Assembly (NCBI RefSeq): GCF_004770895.1
Contig: NZ_RQHS01000001.1
Location: forward strand, 1 to 64,000
Length of the DNA: 64,000 nucleotides
Direction: 5' to 3'
Source: Leptospira dzoumogneensis
GTDB taxonomy: Bacteria > Spirochaetota > Leptospiria > Leptospirales > Leptospiraceae
In this document: in pieces, positions 51,979 through 60,788 of the stretch
Position numbering within the stretch: the stretch's first letter is position 1
Layout: every line of letters begins with the position of its first letter
The notes under the pieces: model-generated
What the model was told of the DNA's origin: nothing
What the model saw: only the letters and a program-made list of their open reading frames with translations
Databases searched by the model: none
Made by a program: the position numbers and the translations under genes

Positions 51979-52915
51979 ATCCTGAATTGGTGATACCTTT
52001 CAGAATATTCATTTTTTTCTGAGCAAGTCTTCTAAGTTCGGTCATCTCTTCCGTAAAATTTTGTAAGATAGGATCCAGATGTACATGGTTTTCCATGGTC
52101 TGGACACTATCTCTTACATATTTTAGATCATCAAAGCTTACTAATTTTCCGCCCAGGATCAATTTACGCACGGTATCGAATTCGTATTTTCTCAAATGAA
52201 TACGAACTAAAAACTCCACTGAAAATTTGGAGGTAAGTCTGGACCAGGGGCTTTTCGGATTAAATGCAACTTCATTAGACGCGACTGCGTCGGCTGCTCT
52301 TTTAAAACCTAAAGGAGAACCTCCACCTCCTCCTAAGGAAGTGATCTCATAATCCGGAATATCTCTGGCTACAGCGACCGGGGTCCCGTTTCTTTCCAAT
52401 AACTCGGATAATACATTCCTGCGCCTATTATCATCGTAATCGTTTGGAGCTGCGGTAAGAACCCTTTGGTATTCTTCCAACATCACCGCGATATTGATAA
52501 ACCTTCCCAAAGGAGTATTATTATGTTCTTTGATCTTAGGGAATAATTCGCGTGTGATCTGGAAGGGAGATTTTCTTTTATAATAGGTGGCCTCATAGGC
52601 CTTCTCCAATTTTTTTTCCGCAAAACCTTTCAGTTCGTTTACGATCCTTAGGTCCGCATAGATATAAGCGTCCACTCCCTGGTCTTGGTCCCTGGCACTT
52701 TTGGATTGTTCCGGGAGAACGATCTTGATGATAAAAATATACTTAGCTTCCCGGAGCATTTCCAGGACTTGTCGGATCTCATGCATATCCCTGGAAAAGA
52801 ATGCGATCATATCTTTCAAAAAAGAATCGGAAGAAGGGATACGATTGTCTTCTTGCTGGTTGATCTTCTTGATCTCTTCCGCAAGTTCCAGGGCGATTTC
52901 CAGCTGAGTAGCCAT
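51965..52915 (-). CDS. Cytoplasmic helical protein, unknown
   Basis: This 316-residue protein has no signal or span. It is mostly helical and charged, with a glycine-rich turn around residue 195 (SLGGGGGSPLGF). It opens with a helical region MATQLEIALELAEEIKKINQ and ends with a coiled coil (NFTEEMTELRRLAQKKMNIL). The conserved look and full-length helices indicate a real gene. I do not recognise a family. It runs against the membrane-protein gene with overlapping 3' ends, so the two messages are antisense at their tails. Confidence 0.65.
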   Translation of the reverse strand: MATQLEIALELAEEIKKINQQEDNRIPSSDSFLKDMIAFFSRDMHEIRQVLEMLREAKYIFIIKIVLPEQSKSARDQDQGVDAYIYADLRIVNELKGFAEKKLEKAYEATYYKRKSPFQITRELFPKIKEHNNTPLGRFINIAVMLEEYQRVLTAAPNDYDDNRRRNVLSELLERNGTPVAVARDIPDYEITSLGGGGGSPLGFKRAADAVASNEVAFNPKSPWSRLTSKFSVEFLVRIHLRKYEFDTVRKLILGGKLVSFDDLKYVRDSVQTMENHVHLDPILQNFTEEMTELRRLAQKKMNILKGITNSGSIQN

Positions 52916-52964
52916 TGAAGGAATAACTTACTTCCAGGCTAGTTAGGAATCAAGATAGTTTTCC

Positions 52965-55472
52965 TCATTCAGGACTGAGCTGAAAGCTCATTTTTCTCAA
53001 TAAACGCAGAGGATAGATCGCGGAAATCCAGCCTAATATAGGTGCAAAAATTAGGATTAGGACCGGGGTTTCCGGCAAAAAGGAGAAGGTCAGAGTCCAG
53101 CCGAACGCGTTCTTATTCACCACATAAAGAATAATAGGGGACATGATGAGGGAAGAGATGATCCCGAAGAATGCCCCGAATCCGGTCAGATACACGGACT
53201 CCGTTTTTAAAATAATCCCAAGTTGATCCCCGGATGCTCCTAAATATTTTAGAAGCCCCAAGATCCTGCGCTTATCGTACAAAGTATGGACGAGAGAAGA
53301 AAGTAGAGAGATCACCGAGATCAGAATGGCCGTCGCCTTGAGCGAATCCAGGACCCTGAATACTTTATTGATCTCATATAGATAAATTTCCCTGAGTTGA
53401 GCGGAATCGAGTAGAATAAGATCCTTATATTCAGGATCCGACTTTAAAAAATCCGAAATTTTCTTTTTAGAATATTCTATTCCGGAAGCGTCAGAATGTT
53501 CTTTTTTTAAGAAAAGTTTAATAGAGTTCAAGGTCTTGAATTCGAAATTTTTTTCGTAGGAACGTACATCCATCATCACTGTTCCTTTTTCGGAGAAGAA
53601 GTGTTCCTTGATCCCTTTGATATGAAAATCCTTTTTGCCGAAAGGGGTTTGAGCTACCAGAACATCTCCCACTTTCAATTTTTTCAAATGGGCCATATTG
53701 GAAGAAATTAAAACATCCGTTTCTTCCTTTACCTCATTCTCTATTCTTTCCGGTTTATCTTGGTAGACTGAAAAATCATAAGCGTGAATAATAAAATTTC
53801 CTTTGTCCGTTTCAAAGGATGTATTCACTAAAAATCCGTCCAGATAAGAGCTAACTCCTAATTCTCTGATCTTTTCCGGAAGATCTTTAGGAACCCCGCC
53901 GTGGATACCCGAATGGAAGAACCGATCATTGATGATCGTAAAATCGGAAGGATATTCCGAATCCACCCAATCATTCAGAGATTTTTTATAACTGTCTGTC
54001 AGGATTGTCAGGCATAAAACCAAGGAAACCGCAAGCATTACGGTTGCAGCGGTTAAGGTATTTCTTCCAGGATTTTCTTTTAGTTCTTCCAGACCGATCC
54101 TGAAAAAGGGAAAACTTTTATCACTTCTATCCAGAATTTTAGAAACACCTGAACTGAATAAGGAAAGTAAATAAGGAAAAGCGAATGTGATCCCGATAGT
54201 CACACCTCCTACACCAAGTAAACCGGGCAGAGGCAGTTTCCAAGGAGAAGGAAGATTAGAAATTCCTAAAGAAGAAAAAAACAGGATCCCGCCATAAATC
54301 GCCAGTCTTGAATTCGGGATCTGTCTTTTTTCTTTTTGAGAATCTCGTAGTATGGAAAGGGGAGGGACTTTTCCCGCTCGTATCGCAGGATAAACGGAAG
54401 AAATAACCGAACCCAAAATTCCAAGTCCTGCAGCAAGACCTAGATCAGAAAGGGAAATTGAACTGTAAGTGGATAATAGATTTTTATCCACAAGCCCTGA
54501 CTCAGGACGGAAAAAATCCAGACCGGAGAAGAATATTCCGAATACTATTCCTAAAACTGTGCCAATACTCCCGAGCAATACTGATTGGCTTAAAAAAAGA
54601 AAAATAGAGGATTTTACATCCAATCCTAGAGTTCTTAAGATCCCCAATTCTCTTTCTCTACTCAAATACAGACCGGTCATAGTATTTGAAACCATGAAGA
54701 ATGCGATCAGAAGTGAGATAAAAGAAATGATCAAAAGGTTTAACTGGAAAGAACGAAGAGCATTTGCGGATTTTTCTTGGATCTCTTCCGAAGTTTCTAT
54801 TTTTACCTTAGCTCCTAAGATCTTTTGTAAATTTTCTTTCGTTTGAGAAAGATTCAGGTCAGAGGATTTCAAAAGAAGATAATCCGCTCCGTTTATATCT
54901 GAAAATTTTTCTTGGATCAGAGAAATGTCTTCAATGATCAAAAAGCCGCCTTCCATTTCTACCGGGATATAATCCTTAAACTCCCAGTTTTTTCCATTCA
55001 GAAGTAGGGTAAATGGGTCGCCTTCGAATTTTTCCGCTAAGGATTTGGATACATACGTTTTTTCTAATGGACCGGAGCCGTCCGAGCCTGTATTTTCTTT
55101 TAAAGGGATTCCTAAATGTTCTTTGGTCAGGTCCATTCCCATATAAAGAACTCTTAGATTGTCCGAAGAAATTCCCTCCTGCTGTATCCTAGGCCGTATT
55201 GCGGAAATATTTCTTAGATCCCGATGAGAATGTATTTCGGAAAGAATTTGCCAGTCCAGACTTTGGCCCGGTCTAGTCGGAGAAATTTTTAAATTAAAAT
55301 CACCTTTTAAATATCCCATGGAAAAATCGACTAGAGACTTTTCCGCCTTGTTTGCATTGCTTGTGGTGGATAAAAAGAGGCCCACGCCCAAGGAAATTCC
55401 TAAAAGTGCAAATATGAATCTGGGAAGATGGGTCTTAAAATATTCGTATAAGAATAAGAAGTATAAATTCAT
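52965..55472 (-). CDS. FtsX/MacB-type ABC transporter permease
   Basis: This 835-residue permease has the duplicated FtsX layout. There is one N-terminal span ([20 protein letters not shown]), a large extracytoplasmic MacB-like domain (about 40-235), a three-span FtsX domain (about 245-390), further spans (about 395-440), and a second set of loop and spans to the end. This architecture is found in lipoprotein-releasing and export systems that move substrates from the inner membrane outward without driving transport through the membrane. It overlaps the upstream ATPase gene by 4 nt, and the pair forms a complete transporter. The cargo is unknown. Confidence 0.85.
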   Translation of the reverse strand: MNLYFLFLYEYFKTHLPRFIFALLGISLGVGLFLSTTSNANKAEKSLVDFSMGYLKGDFNLKISPTRPGQSLDWQILSEIHSHRDLRNISAIRPRIQQEGISSDNLRVLYMGMDLTKEHLGIPLKENTGSDGSGPLEKTYVSKSLAEKFEGDPFTLLLNGKNWEFKDYIPVEMEGGFLIIEDISLIQEKFSDINGADYLLLKSSDLNLSQTKENLQKILGAKVKIETSEEIQEKSANALRSFQLNLLIISFISLLIAFFMVSNTMTGLYLSRERELGILRTLGLDVKSSIFLFLSQSVLLGSIGTVLGIVFGIFFSGLDFFRPESGLVDKNLLSTYSSISLSDLGLAAGLGILGSVISSVYPAIRAGKVPPLSILRDSQKEKRQIPNSRLAIYGGILFFSSLGISNLPSPWKLPLPGLLGVGGVTIGITFAFPYLLSLFSSGVSKILDRSDKSFPFFRIGLEELKENPGRNTLTAATVMLAVSLVLCLTILTDSYKKSLNDWVDSEYPSDFTIINDRFFHSGIHGGVPKDLPEKIRELGVSSYLDGFLVNTSFETDKGNFIIHAYDFSVYQDKPERIENEVKEETDVLISSNMAHLKKLKVGDVLVAQTPFGKKDFHIKGIKEHFFSEKGTVMMDVRSYEKNFEFKTLNSIKLFLKKEHSDASGIEYSKKKISDFLKSDPEYKDLILLDSAQLREIYLYEINKVFRVLDSLKATAILISVISLLSSLVHTLYDKRRILGLLKYLGASGDQLGIILKTESVYLTGFGAFFGIISSLIMSPIILYVVNKNAFGWTLTFSFLPETPVLILIFAPILGWISAIYPLRLLRKMSFQLSPE

Positions 55473-56176
55473 ACAAGATCCAAGGCGGGATTTTGTTCCG
55501 GCAAGATGAGTCCGTCTTTCATTTTAAGCCGGACTTTTCCTTTTTCCCCGATCTCTCTATCATGAGTGACTATGAATAAAGAGAACTTTTCCTTCTCTTG
55601 TAATTCCAATAGAAGTTCCAAAATTTTATGAGCATGGTAGGTATCTAAATTTCCGGTAGGCTCATCCGCTAAAACGATACTTGGTCGTTTTGCAAGCGCT
55701 CTTGCGATCGCAACTCTCTGTTGTTCACCGCCGGAAAGTTCATCCGGTTTATGCTTAAATCTATGAGTGAGATCAACTTTCTCCAAGGCTTCTTTTGCGA
55801 TCTCTCTCGCTTTTGATTTTCCTAAACCTGAGATATAAAGAGGTAAGGCCACGTTTTCCAAGGCGCTTAGGTAAGGAAGAAGGTGAAAGAATTGGAAGAT
55901 GATCCCGGTTTCGTTCCTGCGATATTCCGTAAGTTCCTGTTCCGTAAAATTGTTTAGGTTTTTGCCGCCGATCCAAACTTCTCCTGAATCTGCTTGGTCG
56001 ATCCCGGATAGAATATTCAAAAATGTGGATTTACCGGAACCGGATGGGCCCATCAAAGTTAAAAAAGTATCAGCAACCTCTAGGTTGATCCCTTTTAGGA
56101 CCGGTACGTTTTGTTTTCCGTTACTATAAGACTTGGTTAGATTTTTGATTAGGATCTTGTTTGTCGAATTCGACAT
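55469..56176 (-). CDS. LolD/MacB-type ABC ATPase
   Basis: This 235-residue ATPase has Walker [14 protein letters not shown], signature [15 protein letters not shown], Walker [13 protein letters not shown] and a switch His in [10 protein letters not shown]. Together with the FtsX-like permease it makes a type VII ABC machine, in which ATP hydrolysis powers movement of periplasmic domains. [19 protein letters not shown] is the family Q-loop region. It is the first gene of the two-gene operon, with an inverted-repeat element directly upstream. Confidence 0.9.
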   Translation of the reverse strand: MSNSTNKILIKNLTKSYSNGKQNVPVLKGINLEVADTFLTLMGPSGSGKSTFLNILSGIDQADSGEVWIGGKNLNNFTEQELTEYRRNETGIIFQFFHLLPYLSALENVALPLYISGLGKSKAREIAKEALEKVDLTHRFKHKPDELSGGEQQRVAIARALAKRPSIVLADEPTGNLDTYHAHKILELLLELQEKEKFSLFIVTHDREIGEKGKVRLKMKDGLILPEQNPALDLV

Positions 56177-56219
56177 GATCCTATTTTGTTTTCTTTATGC
56201 CAAGAAGCAAGGTAATATT

Positions 56220-56362
56220 CACGCAGAGGCGCAAAGACGCGGAGATAAAGGGACCACGGAGTTGAGTAGCTAAGATCTCCAAGGACTTCGAATTGTAGGA
56301 ATTCCAACACCGCATATAAAAACCTTCCCGGCTTCTCTCCGCGGCTCAGCGGCTCAGCGTGG
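56220..56362. repeat. Inverted-repeat element C built of 8-nt units
   Basis: The left arm at 56220-56244 (CACGCAGAGGCGCAAAGACG and on) and the right arm at 56337-56362 are near reverse complements, each of three 8-nt units. A GGA-N-TTCC palindrome is nested in the loop at 56294-56309. It lies in the gap between the ABC ATPase start and the end of the SpoIID gene, both read leftward. Confidence 0.7.
56294..56309. repeat. GGA-N-TTCC palindrome nested in element C
   Basis: TGTAGGAATTCCAACA, an imperfect palindrome of the family also seen at 208, 49303 and 49346, here inside the loop of the larger inverted repeat. Confidence 0.5.
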
Positions 56363-56408
56363 GAATCTTTGCAGCCCTGTGTTCTCAGTGCGCGAAACTC
56401 CGAGTCTC

Positions 56409-57530
56409 TTACCTAGTGATCCTTGCGAATTCAATTCCTTGGTAATAATGACGGATAATCTCTGCGTAGGTAAAATTTTGTTTCGCCATACCGAAACTTC
56501 CCCATTGACTTAGGCCCACACCATGACCTGCACCCATACCCTTGATCAAAAATCCTTCACTTTCTCTTTTGATACCGAAACGAAGAGACTTCACCGAAGT
56601 TCCAAGTAAGCTGCGGAATTCTTTTCCTTTAATTTTAGAAGTTCCTTGTTTACCGATCACTTCTAAAAGATCCACTCTACCGGAAGGAGTTCTGGAAAGA
56701 ACTTGGACGGATTGGATAGAACCCACACCTAAGGAAGAAAGGGTCTGGTCCATTTTATCTTGGTTTAAAATTTCTTTCCAAACGAAATTATCGCCGGCCT
56801 CATCGAATCTGGAAGGAACGGATTCTAAATAAGGAAGTCTTTTTCCTCCCCAAACTTGGTCAGGAGTTTCGGTCCTTCCCCCGCTATTGGAATGAAAGAA
56901 CATATGGATAGGATCATCTTCATAAACCGCGAGAACACCTTCCGTATCACGGACTGCTTGGGTGGTTCTTGGATTTTCTTTCACCATACCGGAGTAAGCT
57001 TGTGAATTCACGGTGGATTCCACATCATAAGCGGTATCTTTTTTATTCAGGATCTCTCTGATCGCATACGTTCTGGAACAGATCGCCTGAGCTTTTAAAG
57101 CCTCGGTCGGCCAGCCTGCAGGAACTTCTGATGGAACAACTGAATACAAATATTCTTCTAATGGAACTCTATTGATGAGTAGAACGTTGCCATTCTTATC
57201 AGGCTGGAGTAAAATTTCTCCTCTGAACTTTCTTCCCTTATATTCCAAACCTGGATTGTCCGCTACGAAACGGATCGGAGCTTTCAATTTTTTAGCGTCC
57301 AAAGAGATCGCATCGTAAGCACGTTTGATCAGAAGATCATTCACATCATATACGAAAATTACTCCATCCGCTTTGATCATCAGATCGGACTCAGCCTTTC
57401 CTAAAAAGACTCTGATCTTTTCGGAAGTTTTGAGAGCATTCGGAGCATTCCAAGGACGGATGATGACTGTATTACAACCCCAAACCGCTAAAATTAAGAA
57501 TGATAGAATGATAATAGAAAATCGTTTCAT
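56409..57530 (-). CDS. SpoIID/LytB-domain lipoprotein
   Basis: This protein has 373 residues from the ATG at 57530 (AGGTG upstream), with lipobox VWGC at about Cys19. The SpoIID/LytB domain covers about 95-360: [32 protein letters not shown] near its start, the [17 protein letters not shown] segment, and [19 protein letters not shown] at the end. SpoIID is a lytic transglycosylase acting on peptidoglycan stripped of stem peptides. LytB-like relatives modify amidases. In this non-sporulating cell it probably remodels the thin peptidoglycan from the periplasmic side. It follows the rRNA methyltransferase gene. Confidence 0.87.
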   Translation of the reverse strand: MKRFSIIILSFLILAVWGCNTVIIRPWNAPNALKTSEKIRVFLGKAESDLMIKADGVIFVYDVNDLLIKRAYDAISLDAKKLKAPIRFVADNPGLEYKGRKFRGEILLQPDKNGNVLLINRVPLEEYLYSVVPSEVPAGWPTEALKAQAICSRTYAIREILNKKDTAYDVESTVNSQAYSGMVKENPRTTQAVRDTEGVLAVYEDDPIHMFFHSNSGGRTETPDQVWGGKRLPYLESVPSRFDEAGDNFVWKEILNQDKMDQTLSSLGVGSIQSVQVLSRTPSGRVDLLEVIGKQGTSKIKGKEFRSLLGTSVKSLRFGIKRESEGFLIKGMGAGHGVGLSQWGSFGMAKQNFTYAEIIRHYYQGIEFARITR

Positions 57531-57590
57531 GGGCACCTGTCGGTTTCGTATACCTTTGGTACTTACTATCGAAGGAAAATCGGATTCCCT

Positions 57591-58934
57591 TCAGCGATTT
57601 TTAGGGGAGAAGATGGATACTGCTTCCAAATGAGGGGTCTGAGGGAACGGATCGCAGAGTAGGAACTCCTCCATTTGATAGGATTCTTCCAAAATTCGGG
57701 CGTCTCTTAAAAGGTTTTCAGGATTACAGGAAATATAGATCAACTGGGAAACAGGGTTAGAATTTAAAAAGGCGCATAATTCGGGAGAAAGGCCGCTCCT
57801 GGGAGGATCTGCGATCACTACAGAATCCTTCCAAGGAAGATCCGCTGAGGACATTTTCTCCAAACCCTTTTTATGAAATAGATCAAATGCCAGAAATTCT
57901 ATTTTTTTATCCGGGAAAATATCCTGCAGGAACTCCTCACCCGCTGATACGGAAGAAGATATAATATCTATCCCTAATATCCTGGAAAAATTTTCCCCGA
58001 ATAGAATGGAGAAAAATCCACTCCCGCAGAAAAGATCCGCAAGATTTTCTGCCGGTTTAATTTTAGATTTGATAAATTCTAAAATTTTAATGAACTCTTT
58101 AGGGTTCGGTTGGAAGAAACCGTCAAAAGGAATTTTGAATTTTTTACCCCAGATCTCTTCTATCAGATAAATATTTCCTCGGATAGCGATCGCTTCTCCT
58201 GAGGCGGAAATTTCTCCCTTTTTGCGGTTAAAACAGAATACTATATTTTTGGCGCTTAGGATCTCCTTTGCTTTTTCCGCAACTTCATTCATCAGAACGT
58301 CATTTTTGAAATCTTCCGTGAATGTAAGAATACTCATGGAGTCATCATTGAATACCGATTTGCGAAGAGTGAAGTATTTCAAATAACCTGTTTCTTTTTT
58401 GCGGTCATATTCCAATTCAGGAAAACATTCCAAAAGTTTCTGGAATAAAGGCATTTCGGAATTTGCCCAATCGGATTGGATAGAACAATTTCCTATGGGT
58501 ACAATCCTTCTGAAATTTCCGGACATTCTTAAGCCGACGACTCTCCCAGGAAAGACCGCAAAGTCCATACGGTTTCTGTAAGAATAGGAAGAGTCCGCGG
58601 GAGATAGTCCTTTATGGACCGGATTAAAATTTTCTAATCCTTTTAAGATCGGCCCGGATGTTAATTTGAATTGGTCTGGATAGGGGAGGTGTTGGCCGGA
58701 ACATCCGCCGCATTCTCCGAAACTTGGACACTTGGGAGAAGAAGCCCTCTTTTCTAAATGAGTAGGGTTCCATTTATAGAAAACTTTTCTTTTTCCGAAT
58801 TTGTACACATCGTATACGTCTCCCGGAAGAGAATAAGGGATTTCTATTTTTCTTTTTCCTAATGTACCTTCTCCTCTTAGGTTGGGCAGAAGGTTTTCAA
58901 TTTCTAAAACTCCGAAAGGTTCCTGATCAAACAT
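57591..58934 (-). CDS. 23S rRNA (uracil-5)-methyltransferase, RlmD/RumA-like
   Basis: This 447-residue enzyme methylates C5 of a uridine in RNA using SAM. It has a TRAM-like RNA-binding start (about 5-60) and an iron-sulfur cluster site made by Cys69, Cys75, Cys78 and Cys150 (KCPSFGECGGC and IGNCSIQ). A central domain and a Rossmann methyltransferase domain follow, with DLFCGSGFFSILF, VIADPPRSGLSPE and the catalytic Cys in YISCNPENLLRD. The four-cysteine cluster fits RlmD or RlmCD rather than tRNA-specific TrmA. The exact target uridine cannot be told. Its 3' neighbour in the same direction is the SpoIID gene. Confidence 0.87.
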   Translation of the reverse strand: MFDQEPFGVLEIENLLPNLRGEGTLGKRKIEIPYSLPGDVYDVYKFGKRKVFYKWNPTHLEKRASSPKCPSFGECGGCSGQHLPYPDQFKLTSGPILKGLENFNPVHKGLSPADSSYSYRNRMDFAVFPGRVVGLRMSGNFRRIVPIGNCSIQSDWANSEMPLFQKLLECFPELEYDRKKETGYLKYFTLRKSVFNDDSMSILTFTEDFKNDVLMNEVAEKAKEILSAKNIVFCFNRKKGEISASGEAIAIRGNIYLIEEIWGKKFKIPFDGFFQPNPKEFIKILEFIKSKIKPAENLADLFCGSGFFSILFGENFSRILGIDIISSSVSAGEEFLQDIFPDKKIEFLAFDLFHKKGLEKMSSADLPWKDSVVIADPPRSGLSPELCAFLNSNPVSQLIYISCNPENLLRDARILEESYQMEEFLLCDPFPQTPHLEAVSIFSPKNR

Positions 58935-58937
58935 GAA

Positions 58938-59381
58938 TTAAGGACGAATGTCTATATTCTCCAGGCCTTGATTCGTAAATATTTCTTCGTACTTGCTGAT
59001 ATAAGGAGCTTCTTTTTCGATCCTTTCTTCGATTGCCATAGAAGCAACACCGGTTTCTCCGTATTCTTGGAGGAAATCTCTTCTGGCCATTCTGTGGATT
59101 AGCTCATCCCAGAATAATTCATTATCGTAATCGGAGATGATATCGAATATATCGGTCTGGTCTTCGAATTTGCGGGTGGGGAAGTAGACATTATCCGCGG
59201 CATCATAGTCTACGAATTCCTGCTTCCCAAAATCTTTTGCAAAGGAAAGTATGTATTGCTCGAGTTCGGCGTAGGAATTTAATTCCTCGTCACCTTCGTT
59301 AAAAGCATTGATCATCCAACTGGAAATCGCGATGGATTTTAGTAAGGTTTCGTACTGCTCGGGTGTGAACTCAATTTTCAT
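58938..59381 (-). CDS. Acidic cytoplasmic protein, unknown
   Basis: This protein has about 147 residues from the ATG at 59381, with GAGGAT upstream at good spacing. A longer frame to 59405 has no site. It is strongly acidic and helical (FTPEQYETLLKSIAISSWMINAF, FEDQTDIFDIISDYDNELFW), without signal or membrane segment. It ends 3 nt before the methyltransferase start, so the two are probably cotranscribed. Its start codon overlaps a possible start of the divergent lipoprotein gene. Family not recognised. Confidence 0.7.
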   Translation of the reverse strand: MKIEFTPEQYETLLKSIAISSWMINAFNEGDEELNSYAELEQYILSFAKDFGKQEFVDYDAADNVYFPTRKFEDQTDIFDIISDYDNELFWDELIHRMARRDFLQEYGETGVASMAIEERIEKEAPYISKYEEIFTNQGLENIDIRP

Positions 59382-59910
59382 GAAAAATCCTCGAATTAAG
59401 GTCAATTTTAACCGGAGAGCCCAAGGAGCTACCAGATTTTTTCAGAGTATTGCTCGCTTTCGAACCTTCTTACTTTCTATTTGCCTGATTTTAGGGTTAA
59501 CTTTTTGCACAAGCACTCAGAGATTCGACCAACTTAAAAAAGTAAAAGAAGACAAGGCACTTTTGTATGTGCTTAGACCTCAGAGACAGGCTCAGTCTTT
59601 ATTCTCTTTTGCAGTAGAATTGTATAAATATCCGGGATCTTTCAAAGAAGGGAATCGTGTCTTATTCCAAAACTTCGGATTGGATTCGGGAGAATATAGA
59701 ACCTTGGAGTTATCTCCCGGAGTTTATGCGCTGAAATGTAGAGATTTCGAAAAAGTATTTTTTGCGAAAGAAGGTAAGATCTCATTCTTATCCATAGAAC
59801 TTTATAATACCGGAAACTTCTCTTTGCCGGAACTATTTATCCAAGAATCCAAACCGGAAGATGCACTAAGATCTTTATTAGAAGGTAAAAGAATGTTTTG
59901 GATCCCTTAG
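59380..59910 (+). CDS. Lipoprotein, unknown
   Basis: This frame of up to 176 residues has a lipoprotein signal (RTFLLSICLILGLTFC, Cys43). The mature part is rich in strands: KALLYVLRPQRQAQSLFSFAVELY, FGLDSGEYRTLELSPGVYAL and KISFLSIELYN. It looks like the DUF2846-type beta domain seen in small lipoproteins. The only in-frame ATG before the signal is at 59380. It gives an unusually long basic leader and shares the CATG of the opposite gene's start. A non-standard start such as ATT within 59452-59454 is possible. It converges on the hydrolase gene. Confidence 0.6.
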   Translation: MKNPRIKVNFNRRAQGATRFFQSIARFRTFLLSICLILGLTFCTSTQRFDQLKKVKEDKALLYVLRPQRQAQSLFSFAVELYKYPGSFKEGNRVLFQNFGLDSGEYRTLELSPGVYALKCRDFEKVFFAKEGKISFLSIELYNTGNFSLPELFIQESKPEDALRSLLEGKRMFWIP

Positions 59911-59915
59911 GAGAA

Positions 59916-60788
59916 CTAAGGAGTCCAATGAGAGATCAGTTCTTCCAGGAATTTTACGAAATTTTTGGCGCCTTTAGACCTTCCCATTTCCATCCAATCT
60001 AAATGTCCTCCACCCTTGATTTCCCAGAAAATTTTAGGATCTTTTGCTTTTTGAAAAAGTTCCATCCCGTTCGGATAGGAAACGATCCGGTCATCCGTTC
60101 CATGAACGACCAAAAGTTTTACGGGAGAAATTTGATCCGCTACTTCTCCAGGGCTTAAATGATCGGAGAAGAAGAATCCGACCAATTGTCCTACCGGAAA
60201 GAAAAACACCTTCTCCGCCACGGTTTTCGCCACATGAGAATAATACGCGAAAGTTCCGTCACCTACAACCAGTAACAGTCCTTCTTTGTTTTGCATTTCT
60301 CCTACCGATCTGATTGCAAGCGCTCCCCCCATACTTTGTCCGTAAACGATCCAAGGGATTCCGAGTTCTTTCGCTCTATTTTGTTCGAATTTCAGAACTT
60401 CTTTAGAATCTTCTAATATAGATTCCTTCTCCGCTTCTCCTTCGGAATCTCCGTAACCTCTATAGTCCCATATCACTAATTCGTAGCCTTTTTCCACCAG
60501 CCAAACAAGACTGATATAATGGCTGGACATATTATCACCATTCCCATGGAACTGAAGGATGGTCGCCTTGGCTTTCCCTTTAGAAGGTTTGAAGATCCAA
60601 ACTTTGATGTTCGTTCCATCTTTCATTTGAAGAGAAATTTTTTCGGGTTGGAATCCCATTTTTTCAGGAGGGATATACATTTCTCTCGTAGGATAAAATA
60701 ACATAGAGGAGCAGTTGCCAAAAAATAGGAAAAGAAGAATGGAAAGGATATATTTAAAATTGATACACATAGGAGAAGCTGGCTTCAT
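59916..60788 (-). CDS. Alpha/beta-hydrolase lipoprotein
   Basis: This 290-residue protein has lipobox FFGNC at Cys26 and an alpha/beta-hydrolase fold like YfhR/BEM46 proteins. HGNGDN carries the oxyanion loop, and the nucleophile is Ser152 in VYGQSMGGAL. Asp lies in VHGTDDRIV and His in GGGHLDW. The segment DYRGYGDSEGEAEKESI is typical of that branch. The substrate is probably an ester or amide in the periplasm. AAGGA at 7 nt supports the ATG at 60788, although a second ATG is six codons on. The first 35 nt overlap the end of the DUF4105 gene, so the two are translationally linked. Confidence 0.85.
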   Translation of the reverse strand: MKPASPMCINFKYILSILLFLFFGNCSSMLFYPTREMYIPPEKMGFQPEKISLQMKDGTNIKVWIFKPSKGKAKATILQFHGNGDNMSSHYISLVWLVEKGYELVIWDYRGYGDSEGEAEKESILEDSKEVLKFEQNRAKELGIPWIVYGQSMGGALAIRSVGEMQNKEGLLLVVGDGTFAYYSHVAKTVAEKVFFFPVGQLVGFFFSDHLSPGEVADQISPVKLLVVHGTDDRIVSYPNGMELFQKAKDPKIFWEIKGGGHLDWMEMGRSKGAKNFVKFLEELISHWTP

